A stretch of DNA of 16,051 nt from DATKEG01 sp035544515 (GTDB taxonomy: Bacteria; Acidobacteriota; Vicinamibacteria; Fen-336). The stretch is taken from contig DATKEG010000016.1 in NCBI GenBank assembly GCA_035544515.1, forward strand, positions 1-16,051. Direction: 5' to 3'. Below are positions 1 to 6,378 of this stretch, piece by piece. A model generated the notes under the pieces. That model was not told the DNA's origin. It did not search any database and saw only the letters and a list, made by a program, of their open reading frames with translations. How positions within the stretch are numbered: the stretch's first letter is position 1; every line of letters begins with the position of its first letter. The translations under genes were made by a program, and so were the position numbers.

Positions 1-1
1 C

Positions 2-2071
2 ACGGCGCCCGTCTCGCGGCCCGTCCGTCCCATCGCGCCGCCGCGGCCGATCCCCCCGCGGCCGGTGGGACCGCACCCGACCGCCGCCAACCCGGTCGTC
101 GGCTCCGGCCTGCCGCGCTCGCCGCACGCGGTGGCATCACAGCGTCCAGGCATGGTGTCGCCGTTCCGGACGGTCTCCCCCCTCCCCCCGCGCCCGGGTG
201 GGCCGCCGCCCGGCATGAGGCCGGTGGGACGGGCCGCGCCCTCCCAGCGGCGCGACCGCACGCGCGGCCTGCCCCCGCCTCCGAAGGAAGAGCGTCCGGT
301 CTATACGGGCCCGCCCCGCACGATCACCCTCACCGAGGGCGTCACGGTGAAGGAGCTGGGCGAGAAGATGGAGGACGTCAAGAGCCGCGACATCATCAAG
401 GCCCTGCTCGGCCGCGGCATCATGGCCACCCTCAACCAGACCCTCGACCCCCCGCTGGCCATCGAGATCTGCAAGGAGTTCGGCTACGGGGCCTCCATCC
501 AGACCTTCGAGGAAGAGCTCGAGCACGAGCAGGCCGAGGAATCCAAGCCCGAGGACCTCGTCCCTCGCGCGCCCGTGATCACGGTCATGGGCCACGTCGA
601 CCACGGCAAGACGTCGCTGCTCGACGCCATCCGCGAAACCTCGGTGGCGGCGGGGGAGGCGGGCGGCATCACCCAGCACATCGGCGCGTACCACGTCAAG
701 GTGGGCGAGCGGAAGGTCGTGTTCCTGGACACCCCGGGCCACGAGGCCTTCACCCTGATGCGCGCGCGCGGCGCCAAGGTGACCGACATCGTGGTGCTGG
801 TGGTGGCGGCCGACGACGGCGTGATGCCGCAGACGGTCGAAGCCATGGACCACGCGAAGGCGGCCGGGGTGCCCATCGTGGTCGCGGTCAACAAGATCGA
901 CAAGCCGGACGCCCAGCCCGACCGCGTGAAGCAGCAGCTCTCCGATCGCGGGCTCATGCCCGAGGAGTGGGGCGGCACCACGGTGTTCGTGAACGTCTCC
1001 GCCAAGAAGAAGGAGAACCTCGAGCAGCTCCTGGAGATGCTGCTGCTGGTGGCGGACCTCCAGGAGCTGAAGGCGAACCCCAAGAAGGCGGCGGGGGGCA
1101 CCGTGCTCGAGGCCCGGCTGGACAAGGGCCGGGGGCCCGTGGCCACGGTGCTCGTGCAGGACGGCACGCTCAAGATCGGCGACTCGGTGGTGGCGGGCGC
1201 GGTGGCGGGCAAGGTCCGCGCCCTCGTGGACGAGGCCGGCCGGCGGCTCAAGGACGCCGGACCGTCCACACCGGTCGAGGTGCTGGGGCTGCCCGCCCTG
1301 CCCGAGCCCGGCGACCCGCTGCTCGTGGTCACCGACGTGGCCAAGGCGCAGCAGATCGTGGGCTTCCGCCAGCTCAAGCTGCGCGAGAAGGCCATGGCCG
1401 CGTCGTCGCGCATCAAGCTCGAGGACCTCGGCCGCGCCATCGCCGCGGGGCAGCTCAAGGAGCTTCCGCTGGTGGTGAAGGCGGACGTGCAGGGCTCGCT
1501 CGAGGCGGTGAACGACCAGCTCATGAAGCTGCCACAGGACAAGATCAAGCTCCGCATCATCCGCTCGGGCGTGGGCGCCATCAGCGAGGGCGACGTGCTG
1601 CTCGCCGCGGCGTCCAACGCGATCGTCATCGGCTTCAACGTGCGGCCGGAGCGGAAGGCGTCGGAGGTGGGGGAGCGCGACGAGGTGGAGATCCGCCTCT
1701 ATACCGTCATCTACGACGCGATGGAGGACATGAAGAAGGCCATGGAAGGCCTCCTCGAGCCCACCATCCGCGAGGTGCGCCTGGGCGCGGCCGAGGTTCG
1801 CGACACCTTCAAGATCTCGAAGGTAGGCACCATCGCCGGCTCCTACGTCACCGACGGGCGCGTGAACCGCAACGCGCAGGTGCGCCTGCTCCGCGACAAC
1901 GTCGTCATCCACACCGGCAAGGTGTCGTCGCTCAAGCGCTTCAAGGACGACGCCTCCGAGGTGAAGGCTGGCACCGAGTGCGGCATCGGCATCGCGAGCT
2001 ACAACGACCTCAAGCCCGGCGACGTGATCGAGTTCTTCACCACCGAGAAGGTCAAGGAGACCCTGGAATAA
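2..2071 (+). CDS. infB: Translation initiation factor IF-2, 5'-truncated by window edge
   Basis: GTPase that places initiator tRNA on the 30S subunit and promotes 50S joining. The frame is open to the window start, so the N-terminus lies upstream; a GTG at 65 is not a credible start. Order: a Pro/Arg-rich linker to about nt 300; an IF2_N domain at about nt 310-500; then the GTPase domain. G1 is GHVDHGKT (codons from 590), the switch II motif is DTPGHEAF (about 728), and G4 is NKID (about 890). G5 SAK follows, then the beta-barrel and C-terminal domains including VKADVQGSLEAV, ending in a TAA at 2069-2071. All GTPase motifs are intact. It heads the infB-ylxP-rbfA-truB block. Identification is secure; only the missing 5' part is unknown. 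Confidence 0.98.
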   Translation, partial: TAPVSRPVRPIAPPRPIPPRPVGPHPTAANPVVGSGLPRSPHAVASQRPGMVSPFRTVSPLPPRPGGPPPGMRPVGRAAPSQRRDRTRGLPPPPKEERPVYTGPPRTITLTEGVTVKELGEKMEDVKSRDIIKALLGRGIMATLNQTLDPPLAIEICKEFGYGASIQTFEEELEHEQAEESKPEDLVPRAPVITVMGHVDHGKTSLLDAIRETSVAAGEAGGITQHIGAYHVKVGERKVVFLDTPGHEAFTLMRARGAKVTDIVVLVVAADDGVMPQTVEAMDHAKAAGVPIVVAVNKIDKPDAQPDRVKQQLSDRGLMPEEWGGTTVFVNVSAKKKENLEQLLEMLLLVADLQELKANPKKAAGGTVLEARLDKGRGPVATVLVQDGTLKIGDSVVAGAVAGKVRALVDEAGRRLKDAGPSTPVEVLGLPALPEPGDPLLVVTDVAKAQQIVGFRQLKLREKAMAASSRIKLEDLGRAIAAGQLKELPLVVKADVQGSLEAVNDQLMKLPQDKIKLRIIRSGVGAISEGDVLLAAASNAIVIGFNVRPERKASEVGERDEVEIRLYTVIYDAMEDMKKAMEGLLEPTIREVRLGAAEVRDTFKISKVGTIAGSYVTDGRVNRNAQVRLLRDNVVIHTGKVSSLKRFKDDASEVKAGTECGIGIASYNDLKPGDVIEFFTTEKVKETLE

Positions 2072-2091
2072 TACGTACCCCCTGTATCCTT

Positions 2092-2117
2092 CCTCCGTGA
2101 TCTCTGTGTCTCCGTGG
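2092..2117. repeat. Short dispersed-type intergenic repeat, CTCCGTG/CTCTGTG units
   Basis: Three near-identical heptamers, CTCCGTG (2093-2099), CTCTGTG (2102-2108) and CTCCGTG (2110-2116), lie between infB and ylxP. From memory this resembles a class of small intergenic repeats found in many unrelated environmental bacteria, whose spurious translations contain strings like HGDTEITE or TETQRSRR; both occur here on the opposite strand. It supplies the GTG at 2114 that makes the ylxP frame look longer than it is. That it belongs to a dispersed family is recollection; one window cannot show copy number. Confidence 0.5.
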
Positions 2118-2134
2118 CGTCGTACCAGGTGCTC

Positions 2135-2416
2135 ATGGTCATCGGCCTGCTGACGCTCGAGCTGCACTTCCCGGGAGCGCGGTCGCTGAAGGACAAGCGG
2201 CAGGCGCTGCGGAGCCTGGAGACGCGGCTGCGCAACCGCTTCAACGTGGCGGTGGCCGAGGTCGAGCACCAGGATCTCTGGCAGCGCGCCCGCCTGGCCG
2301 TCGTCTCCGTCAACACCGACCACGCCCACCTCGACGCCACCTTGAGCAACGCCACCTCCGAGGCCGCGAACGCCCGCGACATCATGGTGCTCGACTCCCA
2401 CACGGAGACGCTGTGA
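2135..2416 (+). CDS. ylxP: YlxP-like DUF503 family protein
   Basis: Small protein (93 aa) of the DUF503/YlxP family, typically encoded beside infB and rbfA. It is thought to be linked to ribosome maturation or translation, but its biochemical role is not well established. The family pattern is clear: MVIGLLTLELHFPGARSL, then KDKRQALRSLETRLRNRFNV, AVAEV and a conserved QDLWQRA. I chose ATG 2135 because family members begin at this MxxGLLTLEL motif. The upstream in-frame GTG at 2114 lies inside a short repeat and adds seven unlikely residues. The Shine-Dalgarno before 2135 is weak (AGGT at 2127-2130). The stop overlaps the rbfA start as GTGA, implying translational coupling. Confidence 0.9.
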   Translation: MVIGLLTLELHFPGARSLKDKRQALRSLETRLRNRFNVAVAEVEHQDLWQRARLAVVSVNTDHAHLDATLSNATSEAANARDIMVLDSHTETL

Positions 2417-2778
2417 GCGGCCGCCGGACGGAGCGGCTGGCCAACCAGATCCGCGAGGAGCTGGCCGGCATGATCGGGAGGCTGAAGGACCCCCGCATCG
2501 GCTTCGTCACCGTCACGCGAGTGGCCCTGGCGGAGGACCTGCGCTTCGCGCGCGTGAGCTTCGGGGTCCTGGGCGACCAGGCGCAGCGGGCCAAGACCTC
2601 GGCGGGCCTCCGTCAGGCGTCCGGCTTCCTGCGGCGGGAGCTGGGACGCCGGCTGAGCGTGCGACACACGCCGGAGCTGGTCTTCGAGTACGACGAGGGC
2701 CTCGACGCCACGGACCGCGTGGCGAAGCTGCTCGAGGAGATCAAGCCGGCGGAGCCGGGCCCGCACGACGAGGAGTAG
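2413..2778 (+). CDS. rbfA: Ribosome-binding factor A
   Basis: RbfA (121 aa) binds the immature 30S subunit near helix 1 of 16S rRNA and assists late maturation and cold adaptation. The sequence has the normal family length and pattern: N-terminal RTERLANQIREELAGMI, LKDPRIGFVTVTRVALAEDL, a KH-like core with LRQASGFLRRELGRRL and RHTPELVFEYDEGLD. It starts with GTG at 2413 overlapping the ylxP TGA, with GGAG at 2404-2407 as ribosome binding site. It ends four bases before truB. Family and neighbourhood agree. Confidence 0.96.
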   Translation: MSGRRTERLANQIREELAGMIGRLKDPRIGFVTVTRVALAEDLRFARVSFGVLGDQAQRAKTSAGLRQASGFLRRELGRRLSVRHTPELVFEYDEGLDATDRVAKLLEEIKPAEPGPHDEE

Positions 2779-2782
2779 CACC

Positions 2783-3697
2783 GTGGACGGGGTGCTCGTG
2801 GTGGACAAGCCCGCCGGGCCCACCTCCCACGACGTCGTGGAGCGCGTGCGGCAGGTTTTGCGCGTCCGACGCGCGGGACACACCGGCACCCTCGATCCGT
2901 TCGCCACCGGCGTGCTGCCGATCTGCGTGGGCAAGGCCACGCGCCTGGCCCGCTTCCTGTCCGAAGGCGACAAGGCCTACCGGGCCACCGTCCGGCTGGG
3001 GTTCGCCACCACCACCGACGACCTCACGGGCGAGCCGGTCGGCATCCGGCGGGCGGTGGACGCCGACGAAGCCGTCGTGCGCCGTGCCTGCGTGGCCCTC
3101 ACCGGCGCGCTGCGCCAGGTCCCGCCGGCCTATTCCGCCAAGCGCGTCGAAGGCCAGAGGCTGTACGACCTGGCGCGCCGCGGCGTGGCCGTCGAGCGGG
3201 CCGCCGTGCCCGTGACGGTGCACGCGCTCGACGTCGTCTCGGTCGAGGGCGACCACGTCGTGCTCGACGTCCGCTGCTCGGCCGGCACGTACGTGCGCGC
3301 CCTGGCCCGCGACCTCGGCGAGGCGCTGGGCGCGGGCGCGCACCTCGCGGCCCTGCGGCGCACGGAAGCGGCCGGCCTCGGCCTGGCGGGCGCGGTGGCC
3401 TGGGGGGACCTCGCGCCGGCCGCCGCCGAACGCGTCCTGCCGCTCGACGTCCTGTTGCCTCAGTTTCCCGCCGTCGTGGTCGGTGAGGAGGGCGCAGCCG
3501 CGGTCCGCCACGGCCGCGACCTGGACCGCCGGCTCGTCACCCACGGCTTTCCCGTCCCGCCCGCGCCGGCGCGCGTGCGCGTGCTCGACGCGCAGGGCCG
3601 GCTGCTCGCGCTGGCCGTGCCGCGCGGGTTCGGTCCCCCGGTCCCGGGGCTGCCCGCCGTGCCCGACCTTCATCCCGACGTCGTCCTCGCCGGCTAG
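2783..3697 (+). CDS. truB: tRNA pseudouridine(55) synthase TruB
   Basis: Makes pseudouridine 55 in the T-loop of tRNAs. The protein is 304 aa, normal for the family. It opens with DGVLVVDKPAGPTSHDVV, followed by the catalytic motif GHTGTLDPFATGVLP, in which Asp38 is the expected nucleophile. YSAKRVEGQRLYDLARRG (around residue 117) and the RCSAGTYVRALARDLG motif complete the catalytic fold. The last 70 or so residues look like the TruB C-terminal PUA-like domain. It starts at GTG 2783, with GGAG at 2772-2775 inside the end of rbfA. It is the last gene of the first plus-strand block and converges on the membrane-protein gene. Confidence 0.97.
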   Translation: MDGVLVVDKPAGPTSHDVVERVRQVLRVRRAGHTGTLDPFATGVLPICVGKATRLARFLSEGDKAYRATVRLGFATTTDDLTGEPVGIRRAVDADEAVVRRACVALTGALRQVPPAYSAKRVEGQRLYDLARRGVAVERAAVPVTVHALDVVSVEGDHVVLDVRCSAGTYVRALARDLGEALGAGAHLAALRRTEAAGLGLAGAVAWGDLAPAAAERVLPLDVLLPQFPAVVVGEEGAAAVRHGRDLDRRLVTHGFPVPPAPARVRVLDAQGRLLALAVPRGFGPPVPGLPAVPDLHPDVVLAG

Positions 3698-3707
3698 CTT
3701 CTGTCCG

Positions 3708-3725
3708 ACTCGGCCCGCACCGAGT
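3708..3725. other. Small hairpin in the truB / membrane-protein convergent gap
   Basis: The 141-bp gap 3698-3838 separates two convergent genes. The only clear structure is a perfect 6-bp stem, ACTCGG and CCGAGT, with a six-base loop, 11 bases after the truB stop. No T-run follows on either strand, so it does not look like a standard intrinsic terminator, though it might assist 3'-end stability. I see no gene in the rest of the gap. Confidence 0.35.
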
Positions 3726-3838
3726 ACGTGTCCGAACTACGGTCTTCTCCCGCCCGGACCCGCTCGCCTCGCGGGACGACTCCACCTGGTGGGTCCGCAC
3801 GGTCCAGCGGAGTGTTCCGCGCGTCGCCGCGGGCGCGC

Positions 3839-5692
3839 TCAGAACGTCAGGCGGTAGCAACGCGCCTGGGGCTCTTCGTGGATCGGTGCCAGCAGGCCCG
3901 TGGTGTCGAAGCGCACCCGGTCCGGGCCGTAGAGGCACAGGTACCGCGCGTCGAGCGACCGGGCGATGGCGATGGCTTCGGCGCGGTCGTTCGTCCGGAA
4001 AAACCGGTGGACGGCCTGGTGGCGGCGCTCGAGGTCTTCCGGCGCCACGAATTGCGCCATGAAGGGCGTGAACCGCTCGTACGGCACGCGCCGCCCGGCC
4101 AGCACCACCGGGGGCGGCGGATAGCGGGCGCCCGGCCGCTGCATCACCACCTCGCCCGGGCGGCTGGCCGCGGACAGGGCGGCCATGGCGCGCACGATCC
4201 CGGCGGGCATCGGGTCCGGCGGCTCGGTGGCCTTCTTCCAGGCGAACTGGGCGGTGGAGGGCAGGCAGAGGAGGGCCGCGGCCGCCACGACCGCGACCGT
4301 GCGCCGTCCGCCGCGCGCCAGGCGGGAGAGCGCGATCGCCGTGAAGATCCAGAGGAGCGGGCCGCCCTGCTCGATCAGGACGTAGGCGTCGTTGAACGGC
4401 TTCTGGCCGGGGAGCGTGCGGGGCGCCGAGACGCGGAAGAGCAGCCCGAGCGGCCAGGCGAACAGCGCCATCCAGGCCATCGTCCGCGCGGCGGACGGCC
4501 CACTTCGCGCGGCCTGGAGGGCGACGGGCAGGCCGAGCAGGCGGAGGCCGAGCGAGGCGGTGAGCCAGAAGACGGCCCAGAGCGCCAGCCCGGCGCCGTC
4601 CAGGGGATCGAGGCCCAGCAGCTCTCGCGTCTCGCGGACGAGGTCGAGCGGCGCGAGCGCGACGTCGAGCGTCCGGCCTCCCTGCCCGAACACCAGCGCG
4701 GCCGTGGCGAGCGCGCAAGGAGCGGCCAGCGCGGCGAGCGCGCGCGCTCGACGCCCGCGCGCCAGGACCATGGCCAGGCCGAGCCCGAGCAGGAGATGGG
4801 CGCCGAGGAACACCTTGAAGAAGGGAACGGCCGCAGCCTGCAGCGCGGCGAGCGCCAGCCAGCCGCGGCCCTCGCCCTCCTGGTGGCGCGCCAGGGCGAC
4901 GAGCGCGCCCAGCGCCAGCGCCAGGGCGGGCACGATGGGGTTCGACACCGCCAGCGAGAGCAGGACGTTCCCGCGCAGCAGGTCGGTCCACCAGTGGGCC
5001 TGCGGGTTGGCGGCGAAGACGAACGAGAAGTCGGTGGCCAGGAGCGTCCACGGCGCGAGGGCCACGGCCAGGGCCGCTCCGCCGGCCGCCCGGGCGGCGC
5101 CCCGTAGCGCCAGGACCAGCGCGAGGGCGCCCAGCGTCACGTCGCACCGGCTGATCGCATGGTAGGGGTCGACGCCGGCGAAGCGCAGCGCGGCCGCGCG
5201 CACGAGGTCGAGGCCGAGGTGGTAGCCCAGCGGGAACCCGGAGACGCCGGGCACCTGCGGGGGGTACCCGGCGGCCAGCTCGCGCGTGAGGCCGACGTGG
5301 AAGGCCGTGTCCTGGGGGACGAGCGGGTCGAGGAGGAACTCGCCCGAGCTGGCCACCCGGTTCCCGGCGAACTGCGTCGCGGCCAGGAGCAGCACGATCG
5401 CGATCGCAGGGGGCACGGCCCCCGCGAGCGAGGGAGCCGCCGCCGGCCGGAGCGGCCGCGGCGGGAGGAGGAGGGCGAGGTCCAGCGCGGCGACGGCCGC
5501 CGGGAAGAGCCAGGGCAGGGCCGTCACGGCGGAGAGCCAGTAGGCCGCCGCGGCGACGGCGGTGCCGAGGGGGATGACCAGCGCGGGGTCGGGGGCGACG
5601 CGGGCCAGGCGCTGCAACGCGAGACCGGGGCCGCCGATCGCGAGCAGCGCGAAGAGGGCGTACCGTAGTGTCTGCTCTAAGAGATTGTGCAC
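3839..5692 (-). CDS. Polytopic membrane protein, GT-C glycosyltransferase-like
   Basis: A 617-aa integral membrane protein with roughly a dozen hydrophobic segments. The first large exported loop carries VPQDTAFHVGLTRELAAGYP (Asp128, His132) and GYHLG near residue 157, a layout typical of lipid-linked-sugar (GT-C) glycosyltransferases or related uncharacterised membrane families. A soluble C-terminal domain begins around residue 490 (from KATEPPDP), also common in that group. The sugar donor and acceptor cannot be inferred. The start is GTG 5692; no Shine-Dalgarno is visible, but a strong promoter lies about 17 nt upstream of it. The gene sits on the opposite strand between truB and rpsO and has no partner beside it. 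It is a real coding gene; the functional class is tentative. Confidence 0.8.
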   Translation of the reverse strand: MHNLLEQTLRYALFALLAIGGPGLALQRLARVAPDPALVIPLGTAVAAAAYWLSAVTALPWLFPAAVAALDLALLLPPRPLRPAAAPSLAGAVPPAIAIVLLLAATQFAGNRVASSGEFLLDPLVPQDTAFHVGLTRELAAGYPPQVPGVSGFPLGYHLGLDLVRAAALRFAGVDPYHAISRCDVTLGALALVLALRGAARAAGGAALAVALAPWTLLATDFSFVFAANPQAHWWTDLLRGNVLLSLAVSNPIVPALALALGALVALARHQEGEGRGWLALAALQAAAVPFFKVFLGAHLLLGLGLAMVLARGRRARALAALAAPCALATAALVFGQGGRTLDVALAPLDLVRETRELLGLDPLDGAGLALWAVFWLTASLGLRLLGLPVALQAARSGPSAARTMAWMALFAWPLGLLFRVSAPRTLPGQKPFNDAYVLIEQGGPLLWIFTAIALSRLARGGRRTVAVVAAAALLCLPSTAQFAWKKATEPPDPMPAGIVRAMAALSAASRPGEVVMQRPGARYPPPPVVLAGRRVPYERFTPFMAQFVAPEDLERRHQAVHRFFRTNDRAEAIAIARSLDARYLCLYGPDRVRFDTTGLLAPIHEEPQARCYRLTF

Positions 5693-5715
5693 GCGGGAAT
5701 TACCGGCGGCCGGCG

Positions 5716-5745
5716 ATCATAGGGTCACCCCGCGCGTGGTGTCAA
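5716..5745 (-). promoter_or_regulatory. Near-consensus sigma-70 promoter for the membrane-protein gene
   Basis: On the minus strand TTGACA (5745-5740) is a perfect -35 box, followed by an 18-bp spacer and TATGAT (5721-5716), five of six matches to the -10 consensus. In DNA this GC-rich, such a match is unlikely to be accidental. Transcription would begin near 5709, leaving a leader of about 17 nt before GTG 5692. Confidence 0.7.
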
Positions 5746-5787
5746 CGGCAAGGGCCGGTTCGCCCCCAACTGCCGTCGCTTCCGGTG

Positions 5788-5817
5788 TTTACGCTGCCCG
5801 GCCGGCTGTGTTAGCAT
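5788..5817 (+). promoter_or_regulatory. Putative rpsO promoter with extended -10
   Basis: TTTACG (5788-5793, four of six) is followed 18 bp later by TAGCAT (5812-5817, four of six), preceded by TGT, which gives an extended -10 element. Initiation would fall near 5824, about 30 nt before the rpsO start. It lies in the divergent intergenic region, back to back with the stronger minus-strand promoter. A second -10-like hexamer, TACTAT, occurs at 5826-5831 without a convincing -35. Confidence 0.4.
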
Positions 5818-5848
5818 GACCTGTTTACTATAGGCAACGAGGAGGTCA
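5817..5848 (+). promoter_or_regulatory. rpsO Shine-Dalgarno and possible anti-SD helix
   Basis: AGGAGGT at 5840-5846, seven bases before GTG 5854, is the strongest ribosome binding site in the window and fixes the rpsO start. TGACCT (5817-5822) is complementary to AGGTCA (5843-5848), so a 6-bp helix with a 20-nt loop could hide part of the site. S15 is known to repress its own translation through leader structures in several bacteria. The helix forms only if transcription starts upstream of 5817, which conflicts with the promoter proposed at 5788-5817. Confidence 0.4.
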
Positions 5849-5853
5849 GCCGG

Positions 5854-6123
5854 GTGACGCTGAACAAGGCGCAGAAGACGTCGATCATCTCCGATCACCG
5901 GACGCACGAGTCCGACACGGGGTCGCCGGAGGTCCAGATCGCGATCCTCAGCGAGCGGATCAGCTACCTGACCGAGCACTTCAAGGCCCACGCCAAGGAT
6001 CACCACTCGCGGCGCGGGCTGATGATGCTGGTCGGGCAGCGCCGGCGGCTGCTGGACTACCTGAAGACGAAGGACGTGAAGCGGTACCGCGGCCTCATCG
6101 ACAAGCTCGGGATCCGGAAGTAG
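5854..6123 (+). CDS. rpsO: 30S ribosomal protein S15
   Basis: S15 (89 aa, the usual length) binds the central domain of 16S rRNA early in 30S assembly and also forms a bridge to the 50S subunit. The family signature SDTGSPEVQIAILSERI is present, followed by YLTEHFKAHAKDHHSRRGL, the GQRRRLLDYL segment and a C-terminal LGIRK. The start is GTG 5854 because of the strong AGGAGGT site seven bases upstream. pnp follows after a 255-bp leader, the conserved rpsO-pnp arrangement. Confidence 0.98.
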   Translation: MTLNKAQKTSIISDHRTHESDTGSPEVQIAILSERISYLTEHFKAHAKDHHSRRGLMMLVGQRRRLLDYLKTKDVKRYRGLIDKLGIRK

Positions 6124-6183
6124 GTCTCTCGCGCACGCGAACGACTCCATTCCCATTCTCAGCCTGCCGTAGCGGAGACGTGA

Positions 6184-6210
6184 GGGGGCCCCGGATTCGC
6201 CGGGGTCTCT
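6184..6210 (+). other. GC-rich hairpin 3' of rpsO
   Basis: CCCCGG (6189-6194) and CCGGGG (6200-6205) form a perfect 6-bp stem around ATTCG. The stem extends five more pairs to 6184/6210 with alternating G-U and G-C pairs, giving about 11 bp. There is no U-tract after it, so a classical intrinsic terminator is doubtful. It could protect the rpsO 3' end, partly terminate, or be a processing site between rpsO and pnp. Confidence 0.5.
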
Positions 6211-6244
6211 GGTTCGAGTTCACACGAGAGCGCCAGGTCTTGCC

Positions 6245-6319
6245 TGCATCCAGCCCACCGCCGACGTCGCAACGGGTCGCCCCCGGCCGCCGCGCGACGC
6301 CGGCGGTGGGGTGGAAGCA
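6245..6319 (+). promoter_or_regulatory. Long imperfect hairpin in the pnp leader
   Basis: Two arms pair over about 23 bp. CCCACCGCCG (6254-6263) pairs with CGGCGGTGGG (6301-6310). Inside, after one A-C mismatch, CGTCGC (6265-6270) pairs with GCGACG (6294-6299). Outside, after single mismatches, TCCA (6249-6252) pairs with TGGA (6312-6315), and TGC (6245-6247) with GCA (6317-6319). The apical part can fold again (CGGG 6273-6276 with CCCG 6282-6285). It ends 60 nt before the pnp ATG. In E. coli a long stem in the pnp leader is cut by RNase III and is the basis of PNPase autoregulation, so a similar role is inferred. Confidence 0.65.
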
Positions 6320-6378
6320 CGGCATCCCGCTCTCCCTTGCGGCACGGCCTCCCGGCCGCGTCCGCGGAGACGATTGAG

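Noticed and set aside
137..2401. Open frame of 754 codons opposite infB and ylxP
   Set aside because: It spans two well-identified genes on the other strand and its protein is His/Val/Leu/Gly-rich without any motif; an antisense shadow.
6180..6240. tRNA-like stretch with GGTTCGAGTTC after rpsO
   Set aside because: The bases flanking the T-loop-like motif do not pair as a T-stem, and no acceptor or anticodon arm can be built; it is better read as hairpin sequence.
6337..6378. TTG 6337 as the pnp start
   Set aside because: It adds 14 residues not typical of PNPase and lacks a ribosome binding site; ATG 6379 has GGAG nine bases upstream and fits the family N-terminus.
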